A DNA stretch of 64,000 nt from DASUPK01 sp963831605 (lineage in GTDB: Bacteria > Actinomycetota > Thermoleophilia > Solirubrobacterales > 70-9), in NCBI GenBank assembly GCA_963831605.1, contig CAWHQR010000003.1, positions 496,001-560,000 on the forward strand. The letters are read 5' to 3'. A program made the translations under genes and the position numbers. Below, piece after piece: positions 24,640 through 33,166 of the stretch; the first letter of the stretch is position 1; each line of letters opens with the position of its first letter. The notes beneath the pieces were generated by a model that was not told where the DNA came from, made no database searches, and worked only from the letters and a program-made list of their open reading frames with translations.

Positions 24640-25938
24640 CTGGCACGTCCCACCGAATCCAACGAGCAGCTCCTCTGCAGCTTCTGCGGGAAGTCGCAGC
24701 GTCAGGTCAAGAAGTTGATCGCCGGCCCCGGCGTGTATATCTGCGACGAGTGCATCGACCTCTGCAACGAGATCATCGATGAAGAGCTCACCGCTCCGCC
24801 GACGTTCGAGCTGGAGAGCCTTCCCAAGCCGCGTGAGATCTACGACGTCCTGAACGAGTACGTCGTGGGCCAGGACGGCGCCAAGCGCGCCCTCTCAGTG
24901 GCGGTCTACAACCACTACAAGCGCGTCCAGATGAACTCCTCGGATGAGCCGAGCGAGGAGCAGATCGAGCTGCAGAAGTCGAACATCCTGTTGCTCGGCC
25001 CCACCGGCTGCGGCAAGACGCTGCTCGCCCAGACCCTCGCCAAGATCCTCAACGTCCCCTTCGCGATCGCCGACGCCACGGCGCTCACCGAGGCCGGCTA
25101 CGTGGGCGAGGACGTCGAGAACATCCTTCTCAAGCTGATCCAGGCCGCGGACTTCGACGTGAAGAAGGCCGAGACGGGGATCATCTACATCGACGAGATC
25201 GACAAGATCGCCCGCAAGGCCGACAACCCGTCGATCACGCGCGATGTCTCCGGCGAGGGCGTGCAGCAGGCGCTCCTCAAGATCCTGGAGGGGACCACCG
25301 CCTCGGTGCCTCCGCAGGGTGGCCGCAAGCACCCGCACCAGGAGTTCCTGACGATCGACACCTCGAACGTGCTGTTCGTCTGTGGCGGTTCGTTCGGCGA
25401 GCTCGACAAGGTGATCGAGAGGCGGATCGGAAATCACGGCGTCGGGTTCGGCGCCGAGATCACCTCCGCCGCCCACAAGGACGCAGGCGAGGATTTCGAG
25501 CAGGTCCTGCCCGAGGACCTCATGGAGTACGGCCTGATCCCCGAGTTCATCGGCCGCCTCCCGGTCGTCTCGGCGATCCACCAGCTCACCCGCGACGACC
25601 TGATCACGATCCTCACCGAGCCGCGGAACGCACTCACCCGCCAGTTCCGCCGCTTCTTCCAGTTCGACGACATCGACCTGGTCTTTGCGCCCGACTCCCT
25701 CGGGGCGATCGCCGACAAGGCGCTCGCCCGCGAGACCGGTGCGCGCGGCCTCCGCTCGATCCTCGAGGAGACCCTGCTCGACGTTCAGTTCGAGTTGCCC
25801 TCCCGCGGCGACGTGCAGAAGTGCGTCGTCACGAAGGAGACGATCGAGAAGGGTCAGCGGCCGATGCTCGTCACCGACGCCACCGGAGAGCACGAGATGG
25901 TGCTCGAGGACCCGGCGCTCGGCGAGCAGACCGCTTAG
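24640..25938 (+). CDS. clpX: ATP-dependent Clp protease ATP-binding subunit ClpX
   Basis: A 432-residue AAA+ unfoldase. The zinc-binding domain has Cys13, Cys16, Cys35 and Cys38; Walker A is GPTGCGKT, Walker B is IIYIDEIDK, and the GYVGEDVE pore region and sensor 2 GARGLRSI are present. The conserved N-terminus (ARPTESNEQLLCSFCGKS) has no ATG, GTG or TTG before it; the codon at the right place is CTG 24640, seven bases after GAGGGAG. A start at TTG 24715 would delete half the zinc finger. Repeat B begins in the stop codon. Confidence 0.94.
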   Translation: MARPTESNEQLLCSFCGKSQRQVKKLIAGPGVYICDECIDLCNEIIDEELTAPPTFELESLPKPREIYDVLNEYVVGQDGAKRALSVAVYNHYKRVQMNSSDEPSEEQIELQKSNILLLGPTGCGKTLLAQTLAKILNVPFAIADATALTEAGYVGEDVENILLKLIQAADFDVKKAETGIIYIDEIDKIARKADNPSITRDVSGEGVQQALLKILEGTTASVPPQGGRKHPHQEFLTIDTSNVLFVCGGSFGELDKVIERRIGNHGVGFGAEITSAAHKDAGEDFEQVLPEDLMEYGLIPEFIGRLPVVSAIHQLTRDDLITILTEPRNALTRQFRRFFQFDDIDLVFAPDSLGAIADKALARETGARGLRSILEETLLDVQFELPSRGDVQKCVVTKETIEKGQRPMLVTDATGEHEMVLEDPALGEQTA

Positions 25939-26015
25939 CGGCCACCAGGCCGCTCCATCTTGGAGCGGAGGGCGAAGCCCGTAGCGACTTACGTGGGGCG
26001 GCCGCATGTGGCCGC
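25938..26015 (+). repeat. Structured intergenic repeat type I, copy B
   Basis: GCGGCCAC-CA-GGCCGC (25938-25953) pairs with GCGGCC-GCAT-GTGGCCGC (25998-26015). The 44-nt apical part contains CTCCA-TCT-TGGAG and GGGC-GAA-GCCC hairpins. The stem starts in the clpX stop codon. The following bases (GACCTGATGCCG) are a degenerate form of the shared box. It lies between the convergent clpX and RodZ-like genes, so it could act as a transcription end for both. Confidence 0.8.
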
Positions 26016-26029
26016 GACCTGATGCCGGT

Positions 26030-26701
26030 TCAGGTGCAGGTCGGCCGTTCCGAGGGCGCGAGCCTGGTCGCGCCATCCGGCGTGATCCGGTAGCCGAAGG
26101 GCGCTGCGATCGGCGGCACGTTCACTGGCTGGCCGTTCACCGTCAGGTCGACCTTGCCGTTGCCGAAGGCCACGTCGAAGGCCTTGCCGTCGTAGGGGCC
26201 GACCGTCTGGTCCCTGATCAGGTCCAGGCCGTTGATCACGGGATGCCCGCTCTGATTCATGAGGCAGACCCAGACGAGGGCGTGCGTGCTGATCTGGATC
26301 GAGACCGGGGCTGCGGTGCTCGTCGTGGTGGTCTGTGTGATCACCCCTGGAGTCGTGCGCTCCGTGCCGCCTCCACCGCCACCGGATCCCAAGCCGGCCA
26401 GGCCGATGATCACGCCGACCGCTGCCGCAAAGCCGATGGCGAGCAGCACACTGCGAGTGTGCGAGCTCGGATGGGGCAGGCGGGGGCTCGGCTCCTCGAG
26501 CGTGAGATCGCCTTCGTCCAATCCCAGGAATTGCGCGTAGACCGCGACCAGCGCTTCGGCACCCGGGGCCGGGACGTCCTCCCAGCGGTCCTCCTCCATC
26601 GCCCGTAGGGCCGGGACGCTGATCTTCGTGACCCGCTTCACCTCGTAGAGGTCGAGTCCCCGCTTAAGACGGGCTTCGCGGAGGGCCTGGCCGGTCTGCA
26701 T
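26030..26701 (-). CDS. RodZ-like protein: helix-turn-helix, transmembrane segment, DUF4115-like domain
   Basis: A 223-residue protein. Residues 1-70 form a helix-turn-helix of the RodZ/Xre type (GQALREARLKRGLDLYEV), followed by a transmembrane helix at about 84-105 (SVLLAIGFAAAVGVIIGLAG), a Gly/Thr-rich linker, and a beta-rich external domain with VDLTVNGQPVNVPP, as in DUF4115. RodZ links MreB to the rod-shape machinery; mreB is 7 kb away. It starts 19 bp from the divergent GroES-like gene. Confidence 0.82.
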   Translation of the reverse strand: MQTGQALREARLKRGLDLYEVKRVTKISVPALRAMEEDRWEDVPAPGAEALVAVYAQFLGLDEGDLTLEEPSPRLPHPSSHTRSVLLAIGFAAAVGVIIGLAGLGSGGGGGGTERTTPGVITQTTTTSTAAPVSIQISTHALVWVCLMNQSGHPVINGLDLIRDQTVGPYDGKAFDVAFGNGKVDLTVNGQPVNVPPIAAPFGYRITPDGATRLAPSERPTCT

Positions 26702-26720
26702 CCTTCGTATTGTTCATGCC

Positions 26721-27080
26721 ATGAGCACGCGCTCGTCACGCGAGCCAGTGGAAACCGTCAGGCACCAGCTCCGGCCCCTGTTCGACCAGGTGGTTCTCAA
26801 GGAGCTCGACCAGGACCGGATGCGCCGGTCCGGCCTCGTCGTGCCACAGGGGATCGACGAGCCGCCGCCGCAGCAGGGCATCGTGCTCGCCATCGGCCCC
26901 GGCCTCGATTGGTGGGAGGGCGCCGGCGTCGACATGCCGGTGCGGCCGGGCGACCATGTGGTCTTCCCGTCCTCGGCCGGCGTCTGGGTCGAGATCGACG
27001 AGGAGCGCCTGCTCGTCTGCCGAGTCGGCGAGATCCTCGGCGTGCTCGAGTCGCTCGAGTCGCCGCAGACCGACTCGTAG
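26721..27080 (+). CDS. GroES/cpn10-like co-chaperonin family protein
   Basis: A 119-residue protein with the GroES fold pattern: LRPLFDQVVLKELDQDRMRRSGLVVPQ, then QQGIVLAIGPG, RPGDHVVF and a C-terminal ERLLVCRVGEILGVLE. It is longer than GroES, with extra N-terminal residues and an insert (LDWWEGAGVDMP), and no groEL is next to it. It may be a specialised co-chaperonin or a phage-like cpn10 relative. It lies 34 bp upstream of valS. Confidence 0.8.
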   Translation: MSTRSSREPVETVRHQLRPLFDQVVLKELDQDRMRRSGLVVPQGIDEPPPQQGIVLAIGPGLDWWEGAGVDMPVRPGDHVVFPSSAGVWVEIDEERLLVCRVGEILGVLESLESPQTDS

Positions 27081-27114
27081 CCCGGCCCCGGCCCGCAACT
27101 AACATCGGCGCCGA

Positions 27115-29661
27115 ATGGACGCCGAGCGCCGAAAGACCCTGGAAGCGACGACTCGCTGGGACCCCGGCGCGGTCGAGCAGCGGGTCTTCCGGGGCTGGCT
27201 CGAGGGGGGCTACTTCCATCCCCCGGCGGAGGGGACGCCGGCGCAGAACTACTCGATCTCCATCCCCCCGCCCAACGTCACGGGCGCGCTGCACATGGGA
27301 CACGCTCTCAACGGGTCGATCCAGGACTCGCTGATCCGGCTCAACCGGATGAGGGGCCGGAACACACTCTGGGTTCTCGGCACAGATCACGCCGGGATCG
27401 CCACCCAGGCCGTCGTGGAGAAGGAGCTGGCCTCGCAGGGGACCTCGCGGGAGGAGCTCGGCCGCGAGAAGTTCACCGAGCGCGTCTGGGAGTGGAAGGA
27501 GCAGTACGGGTCGACGATCGTCGAGCAGTACAAGAGGCTGGGCGCCTCCTGCGACTACGAGCGCGAGCGCTTCACCCTCGACGAGGGCTATGTGAAGGCC
27601 GTCTACAAGGTCTTCGTCGCCCTCTACGAGAAGGGCTACATCTACCGCGGCGACTACCTCGTGAACTGGGATCCGGGCCTGGGCTCGGCGATCTCCGACC
27701 TCGAGATCGAGAACCGCGAGGTCACGGACACCCTGTATGAGATCGCCTATCCGCTCGACGGCGGCGGCGAGCTCGTCGTCGCGACGGTTCGGCCCGAGAC
27801 GATGCTCGCCGATACGGCCGTGGCGGTGAATCCGGACGACGACCGCTATCGGGACGCGGTCGGGAGGAGCGCGATCCTGCCTCTGGTCGAGCGCCCGATT
27901 CCGGTGATCGCGGACGAGCACGTGGATCCCGAGTTCGGGACCGGCGCGCTCAAGATCACGCCGGGCCATGACCCCAACGACTTCGAGATCGGCCAGCGCC
28001 ACGAACTCGAGGCATTCAGCGTGATCGGGGAGGACGGGCGGATCACCGACGCCGCGCCCGAGCGCTTCCGGGGCATGAGCGCGGCGGAAGCGCAGGAGGC
28101 CGTGATCGCCGAGCTGCGCGAGCGCGACCTGCTGCGCAGCGAGGAGCCATACGCGCACTCGGTCCCGTTCTCGCACCGTTCCGGCGAGAGGATCGAGCCG
28201 CTGATCTCGCTCCAGTGGTTCTGCCGCATGGATGAGCTCGCGAAGCCGGCTGTCGAGGCCGTCGAGGACGGCCGGATCCGGATCATTCCCGATGGCGCCT
28301 ACCGCCAGTACATGCACGGCATGGAGACGCTCCCGCCGTGGACGATCTCGCGCCAGCTCTGGTGGGGGCACCGGTTGCCGGTCTGGTATCGCGGTGACGA
28401 GACCTACGTGGGGGAGGTGCCCCCCGACGGCGAGGGCTGGGAGCAGGACCCCGACGTCCTCGACACCTGGTTCAGCTCGGCGCTCTGGCCGTTCGCGACG
28501 CTCGGCTGGCCGGACACGAGCACGGCGGAGTTCAAGGCCTTCTTCCCGACCGACGTGCTGGTCACGGCCCGGGACATCATCTCCCTCTGGGTCGCTCGGA
28601 TGATCATGACCTCGCTCGAGTTCACCGAGCAGGTCCCGTTCAGCGACGTCTACGTCCACTCGGTCATCCAGGCGCCCGACGGGCGCCGCATGTCGAAGAG
28701 CCTCGGCACCGGGATCGATCCGCTCGATGAGATCGGCGAGCACGGTGCCGACGCGCTCCGCTTCGGGCTGCTCGCCATGACCTCCACCCAGGACGTCCGG
28801 TTCTCCCAGGCGCGGGTCCAGCAGGGGCGCGACCTCGCCAACAAGATGTGGAACGCGTCCCGGCTGATCCTGTTGAACGCGGGGGACGACGTCGAGCCCG
28901 GCCCGCGATCCGAGCGGGTCGAGGACCGGTGGATCGCGTCCCGGCTCCAGCGCGCCATCCGGTCCGTGACGGAGTCGGTCGAGGCCTATGACTTCTCCCA
29001 CGCCGTGCTCGACCTCTACGACTTCTTCTGGTCGGAGCTTTGCGACTGGTATCTGGAGATCGTCAAGGGCCGCCTCTACGACGATGAGGACGAGGACGCG
29101 AGCGCGACCCTGCTGTGGGCGCTCGAGCAGGTTCTGGCGCTCGCCCACCCCTTCATGCCGTTCGTCAGCGAGGAGATCTACTCGTACCTGCCGAACGCGC
29201 GGGCGGAGGCTCTGGTGGTCCACCCGTTCCCGGAGGCGGACGACTCGCTGATCGACGAGGGCGCCGAGCGCGAGATCGGCGACGCGATCTCGCTGACCAG
29301 GGCCCTGCGGCGCTGGCGGGACCTGGCGGGTGTGCCCGTCAAGCAGGTGCTCACCGTTCGTGCGAAGGATCGCCCGCTTGACCTCGTGTCGCGGCTTGCC
29401 AAGGTCGAGTTCTCCGAGGACGGGGGAGAGCCGATCGCGTCGGTCGGCGGGGTGGAGCTGCTGTCCACGGATGGGGTCGACCCAAAGGCGGTGGAGGCGC
29501 GTATCGAGGAGCGGCGCGAGAAGCTGCGCGGCGAGGTGAAGAGAGGCGAGGGCAAGCTCGGCAACGAGGGATTCGTCGAGAGGGCCCCGGCCGACGTGGT
29601 CGACGCCGAGCGGGAGAAGCTCGCCGCCTACCGGGCGGAGCTCGAGGAACTGGGCGGATAG
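27115..29661 (+). CDS. valS: Valine--tRNA ligase
   Basis: An 848-residue class I aminoacyl-tRNA synthetase. The HIGH signature is in PPNVTGALHMGH (residues 52-63), and the KMSKS site is RMSKS near 526. The editing domain lies in between (for example PETMLADTAVAV), and the C-terminal coiled coil with the Glu/Lys/Arg-rich end is the tRNA-binding arm. It starts at ATG 27115. Its reverse strand also has a long open frame, which is a codon-bias shadow. Confidence 0.97.
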   Translation: MDAERRKTLEATTRWDPGAVEQRVFRGWLEGGYFHPPAEGTPAQNYSISIPPPNVTGALHMGHALNGSIQDSLIRLNRMRGRNTLWVLGTDHAGIATQAVVEKELASQGTSREELGREKFTERVWEWKEQYGSTIVEQYKRLGASCDYERERFTLDEGYVKAVYKVFVALYEKGYIYRGDYLVNWDPGLGSAISDLEIENREVTDTLYEIAYPLDGGGELVVATVRPETMLADTAVAVNPDDDRYRDAVGRSAILPLVERPIPVIADEHVDPEFGTGALKITPGHDPNDFEIGQRHELEAFSVIGEDGRITDAAPERFRGMSAAEAQEAVIAELRERDLLRSEEPYAHSVPFSHRSGERIEPLISLQWFCRMDELAKPAVEAVEDGRIRIIPDGAYRQYMHGMETLPPWTISRQLWWGHRLPVWYRGDETYVGEVPPDGEGWEQDPDVLDTWFSSALWPFATLGWPDTSTAEFKAFFPTDVLVTARDIISLWVARMIMTSLEFTEQVPFSDVYVHSVIQAPDGRRMSKSLGTGIDPLDEIGEHGADALRFGLLAMTSTQDVRFSQARVQQGRDLANKMWNASRLILLNAGDDVEPGPRSERVEDRWIASRLQRAIRSVTESVEAYDFSHAVLDLYDFFWSELCDWYLEIVKGRLYDDEDEDASATLLWALEQVLALAHPFMPFVSEEIYSYLPNARAEALVVHPFPEADDSLIDEGAEREIGDAISLTRALRRWRDLAGVPVKQVLTVRAKDRPLDLVSRLAKVEFSEDGGEPIASVGGVELLSTDGVDPKAVEARIEERREKLRGEVKRGEGKLGNEGFVERAPADVVDAEREKLAAYRAELEELGG

Positions 29662-29732
29662 CGCGATCCGACGAGATCCTGCGCCGCCGGGAGGTCCTGG
29701 GCTGGAAACTGGGGCTGGAGCGGATACGGCGG

Positions 29733-30929
29733 TTGTGCACGCTGCTGGGCATGCCGCAGAACCGGTTCGGGTCGATCCACGTCGTCGGGACGAACGGGAA
29801 GAGCTCGGTCACGCGGATGATTGCGGCACTGCTCGAAGCGGAGGGCGTGCGAACCGGCGCCTATCTCTCCCCGCACATCCTTTCCTGGAGGGAGCGAGTT
29901 GAGATCCGTGGGGAGCCGATCTCGGAGGACGCGTTCACCGAGGCGCTGGAACGCGCGGAGCAATCCGCACTGGTTGCCGACCGCTCGGCTGGCAACGAGG
30001 GCCCGGTCACTCAGTACGAACTGCTTACCGCCGCCGCGTTTGTTGCGTTCGCTGAGGCGCGCGTTCAGTACGCAGTGATAGAGGCGGGGCTCGGCGGGAG
30101 GCTCGATGCCACGAACGTGATTCCCTCCAGCCTCACGGTCTTGACCTCAGTCGGCCTCGACCACACGGAGTGGCTCGGCGAGACCGTCCAGGAGATCGCG
30201 ACCGAGAAGCTGGCGGTACTACGGGATCACACGACCCTGGTCACAGGCCCGCTTCCCGACCAGGTCATGCCGGAAGTCGAACGAGCTGTCGCGGAAAAGC
30301 ATGCCAAGCGGCCATCGACCTGGAGGGTCAGCATCGCCGGGCCGGGTCTTTCCTATGGGCCGGCCGGCTACCAGCGCACAAATGCCGACATCGCTTGGTC
30401 GGCGGTCAAGCAGGTTCTCGGCTGGCCAGAGACGGACGTGATCCCAGAAGGGCTCGAGCACGTGCTTGCGGGCCTCTCAATTCCGGGCCGCGCGCAGTTG
30501 GTCGCTGGCGACCCGCCAGAGATCTTTGATGCCGCCCACAATCCCGACGGGGCGAGGGCGTTGGCCGAGGTTCTTCCCGATCTTGCCGACAACGAGCCGA
30601 TCGTCTGCTGCCTCGCGGTCTTGGAGGGGAAGGACGCGATTGGGATCATCGACGGACTTGCTCCTGCCTGCTCCCAGTTCGTCTGCACGGAGATCCCGCC
30701 GGATGCGATCGAGGGATCCGGGCGCCCGGGCGGGCGGGCTCGGCCGGCGCTGGAGCTGGCGGCACTGTGCGAGAAGGCGGGCGTGGCCGCGGAGGCAGTC
30801 CCCGATCCGGTCCAGGCATGGGAGCGAGCACGAGAGCTTGCGGCGGGCCGGAATGGAGTCGCGTTGGCGGCTGGCAGCCACTACCTTCTGAGCTGTATAT
30901 GGACAGAGAGGCCCGCTCAGAGCTCCTGA
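29733..30929 (+). CDS. folC: Folylpolyglutamate synthase/dihydrofolate synthase
   Basis: A Mur-ligase-like enzyme that adds glutamate to dihydropteroate and to folates. The P-loop is in HVVGTNGKSSVTRM, followed by LSPHILSWRERVEI, EAGLGGRLDATN and FDAAHNPDGARALAEVLP. The coordinates use TTG 29733, but the frame is open upstream and LGWKLGLERIRRLC clearly belongs to the family N-terminus. No ATG, GTG or TTG exists there, so the real start may be CTG 29679 or another unusual codon close to the valS stop. Length is then about 416 residues. Confidence 0.93.
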   Translation: MCTLLGMPQNRFGSIHVVGTNGKSSVTRMIAALLEAEGVRTGAYLSPHILSWRERVEIRGEPISEDAFTEALERAEQSALVADRSAGNEGPVTQYELLTAAAFVAFAEARVQYAVIEAGLGGRLDATNVIPSSLTVLTSVGLDHTEWLGETVQEIATEKLAVLRDHTTLVTGPLPDQVMPEVERAVAEKHAKRPSTWRVSIAGPGLSYGPAGYQRTNADIAWSAVKQVLGWPETDVIPEGLEHVLAGLSIPGRAQLVAGDPPEIFDAAHNPDGARALAEVLPDLADNEPIVCCLAVLEGKDAIGIIDGLAPACSQFVCTEIPPDAIEGSGRPGGRARPALELAALCEKAGVAAEAVPDPVQAWERARELAAGRNGVALAAGSHYLLSCIWTERPAQSS

Positions 30930-31018
30930 CGATGATGGGACTGGTGGCCATCGTCGTCGCGGTGGTGATCCTCGTCTTCTTCGCCTTCGGCTACGTGTTC
31001 GGCCTGCTCTTCCTGTAA
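30899..31018 (+). CDS. Small single-helix membrane protein
   Basis: A 39-residue frame with MDREARSELL followed by a long hydrophobic helix (VAIVVAVVILVFFAFGYVFG). It overlaps the last 31 bp of folC. A hydrophobic stretch of this length and composition is not expected by chance in GC-rich DNA. Function unknown; confidence is limited by its size. Confidence 0.5.
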   Translation: MDREARSELLTMMGLVAIVVAVVILVFFAFGYVFGLLFL

Positions 31019-31038
31019 ATCGTCCTGAAAATCCTCTG

Positions 31039-31071
31039 ACCCCCAATGCCAGGCAGGGTTCAACCCCCAAT
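31039..31071. repeat. Direct repeat ACCCCCAAT x2 before the zinc-ribbon gene
   Basis: ACCCCCAAT occurs at 31039-31047 and 31063-31071, 24 bp apart (about two helical turns), in the 89-bp gap between the small membrane protein and the zinc-ribbon gene. The spacing would suit a dimeric regulator. No regulator is known. Confidence 0.35.
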
Positions 31072-31107
31072 TAGGGAAGTACGTACACTCGCGGCTCCAA
31101 TTCGCCC

Positions 31108-31770
31108 ATGCCTCTAGGAATCTTCGGACTCAGCGGCACGGCCGGCCTCATCGCCAGCCTTGTCATTCTCTTCCTGGTCGTCGTCTATCTGGCGCTGATC
31201 TGGTGGACGTACCTCGACGCTCGCAGGCGTATCGAGGACCCGGTCCTGATCGCATGCGCCACCGCGGCGTCGGTGTTTCCCTATTTGGGCACGGTCGTCT
31301 ACACGATCCTGCGCCCCCCGGAGTTCCTCGAGGACCGCGAGGAGCGCGAGCTGGAGCTGCGAGCCGCCGAGCTCGAGCTGCGGCAGCGGATCGAGAACTC
31401 CTGTCCGCACTGCGAATACCCGATCGAACGCTCCTACCTTCGTTGCCCCAACTGCGAGCGGCGGCTGCGCAACCCGTGCCGCAAGTGCCACAAGCCACTC
31501 GATCCGCGCTGGGGCATCTGCCCGTACTGCGAGACCCAGGTCCGCAAGCAGCAGCGCCCGGACCGCGAGACCACCCGTCGCACCGACCGGCCGCGATCCG
31601 GATCCGGACGGTCCACGAGTCAGCGCTCATCGAGCTCGAGCTCAGGGACGCAACGGTCCTCCGCCTCGTCCTCTTCATCCTCCTCATCCTCCGACCGCCC
31701 CACCCGTCGCCAGGACCGCCCGGCGGTCGGAGCCAGGCCGCCGCAGCGGCCGAGCAGCTCGAGCCGCTAG
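31108..31770 (+). CDS. Zinc-ribbon membrane protein with low-complexity serine-rich tail
   Basis: A 220-residue protein. Two hydrophobic helices lie at about 8-30 and 45-65. Then two or three zinc-ribbon units follow (CPHC and CPNC, CRKC, CPYC), and a Ser/Arg/Pro-rich disordered tail. The architecture resembles double zinc ribbon proteins of unknown function. It is convergent with the DUF559 gene, overlapping 4 bp at the stops. Confidence 0.75.
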   Translation: MPLGIFGLSGTAGLIASLVILFLVVVYLALIWWTYLDARRRIEDPVLIACATAASVFPYLGTVVYTILRPPEFLEDREERELELRAAELELRQRIENSCPHCEYPIERSYLRCPNCERRLRNPCRKCHKPLDPRWGICPYCETQVRKQQRPDRETTRRTDRPRSGSGRSTSQRSSSSSSGTQRSSASSSSSSSSSDRPTRRQDRPAVGARPPQRPSSSSR

Positions 31771-32621
31771 CCCCGTAACAGCGAGCGGATCGTCCCGGAG
31801 ATCTCCCGCGGGTCTCGCTCGACCTGTCGCCAGGTGAAGCGAACGACCCGGTAACCGAGCACCGCGAGGCGAGCATCGCGTGCGCGGTCCTCCTCGAAAG
31901 CGGACCTGGTGCGGTGTGACTCCCAGCCGTCCACCTCGGCGACGAGGCGGTGTTCCTGCCAGAGAAAGTCGACGACGTAGCGGTCGAGTGGGGCGTTCAC
32001 AACCGGCTGGGGAAGGCGGTGGCGGCGACAGAGGGCGAGGAAGCGTTGCTCCAGCTCGCTGCGGCCGCGGTCCGTTGCCACCTCGCCGGGATTCACCAGC
32101 CCGCGGAACTCGGCCTCCCGGATGGCGGCGGCGAGCTGGGCCCCAGAGAGGAGAGGACGGAGGTCGGCGAGGGTGCGCTCCGGCGTGGTCACCGGGATCC
32201 CGTGACGGCGGGTTCGAACACCGGCGATGAGGGTGGAGGAGCGGTGAAGGACGATGCCGTTGCGGGGGCTCTTGCCGGCGGTGCTCGGGACGGTGACGTG
32301 GACAGGCGGCGGGCTGGCGTCGTCGCGCCGGCGGCGGTGGATTCCCCAAAGGGCGGCCGCGCTGTGATGACTCAACACGGCGCCAGGGCCGCAGGCGAGC
32401 ACCGCCGCCATCCATCTGCCCTCGTTGCTGAGCCGCGGGTGTCCGACGGCGTAGACACCGCGATGAATGCGGTGGAGGCGACCGGCCGCGATGCGGCGCG
32501 TGACACCGGCTGGAGAAAGGCCCGCCAGGGCGAGCTGCCTGGCCGTCAAGCACGCCGTGTTGCCGGTGGCAATGCGGCGATCGAGGACGTCCGGCGGTGG
32601 ATTGTCGAGTTCCTTTCGCAT
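31767..32621 (-). CDS. AbiEi-like N-terminal domain fused to DUF559 endonuclease-fold domain
   Basis: A 284-residue protein. The N-terminal part (LTARQLALAGLSPAGVTRRI, then LHRIHRGVYAVGHPRLS) is the winged-helix type IV toxin-antitoxin AbiEi antitoxin-like domain. The C-terminal part (VDFLWQEHRLVAEVDGWESH and ARDARLAVLGYRVVRFTW) matches DUF559, which has a Vsr/PD-(D/E)XK-like fold with D and ExD-type acidic residues. Such proteins are abundant in actinobacteria, and their role is unproven. No partner toxin gene is present. Confidence 0.82.
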   Translation of the reverse strand: MRKELDNPPPDVLDRRIATGNTACLTARQLALAGLSPAGVTRRIAAGRLHRIHRGVYAVGHPRLSNEGRWMAAVLACGPGAVLSHHSAAALWGIHRRRRDDASPPPVHVTVPSTAGKSPRNGIVLHRSSTLIAGVRTRRHGIPVTTPERTLADLRPLLSGAQLAAAIREAEFRGLVNPGEVATDRGRSELEQRFLALCRRHRLPQPVVNAPLDRYVVDFLWQEHRLVAEVDGWESHRTRSAFEEDRARDARLAVLGYRVVRFTWRQVERDPREISGTIRSLLRG

Positions 32622-32724
32622 ACCGAAAAGAAGTCGACAAACGCCCCGATTTCGCCCCCTTCATTGCCGGTTTTTGCTCCCGGCACAACGCGATCCCGCC
32701 CGATTCCGGTACCGTGCCGCGGCC

Positions 32725-33135
32725 GTGGCCGACGAACGCACCCTGATCCTCGTCAAGCCCGACGCATTCGAGCGCGGTCTCACTGGCGAGGTCATCGCCC
32801 GCTTCGAGCGCAAGGGGCTCCGCCTCGTCGCCCTCAAGTTGATGCGGGCCGACGAGGACATCGCCAACGTCCACTACGAGGAGCACACCGACAAGCCGTT
32901 CTTCGGTGAGCTCGTCGAGTTCATCACTGGCGGTGAGCTGGTCGCGATGGTGCTCGAGGGGCCGAACGCAGTCAAGGCGGCGCGCCAGGTGATCGGCGCC
33001 ACCGATCCTGTGGAGGCGGACGCCGGCTCGATCCGGGGCCAGTTCGGCACCGAGGTCACCTTCAATCTCGTGCACGGCTCCGACTCGCCGGAGTCCGCCG
33101 AGCGCGAGATCGAGATCTGGTTCCCGCAGGGCTGA
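32725..33135 (+). CDS. ndk: Nucleoside-diphosphate kinase
   Basis: A 136-residue enzyme that phosphorylates NDPs to NTPs. TLILVKPDAFERG is the N-terminal signature, and the active-site histidine lies in NLVHGSDSPESAEREI, which matches the family signature NxxHGSDS. The GTG at 32725 gives VADERTLILVKPDA, the normal start; the frame is open upstream without meaning. Confidence 0.96.
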   Translation: MADERTLILVKPDAFERGLTGEVIARFERKGLRLVALKLMRADEDIANVHYEEHTDKPFFGELVEFITGGELVAMVLEGPNAVKAARQVIGATDPVEADAGSIRGQFGTEVTFNLVHGSDSPESAEREIEIWFPQG

Positions 33136-33166
33136 GCCGCCCCGGTCGCCGTCGTAGTCTCCGGGC

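Noticed and set aside
24715..25938. ClpX starting at TTG 24715
   Set aside because: It would remove Cys13 and Cys16 of the zinc finger, which are well conserved and encoded directly upstream in frame.
24895..26076. A 393-residue open frame antisense to clpX
   Set aside because: Same reason: the clpX frame is full of conserved motifs and the antisense translation resembles no protein.
26797..29223. An 808-residue open frame antisense to valS
   Set aside because: It is a codon-bias shadow in GC-rich DNA; valS on the plus strand has all synthetase motifs, while the antisense product has none.
31767..32621. A complete type IV toxin-antitoxin system
   Set aside because: The AbiEi-like gene has no AbiEii or other toxin next to it.
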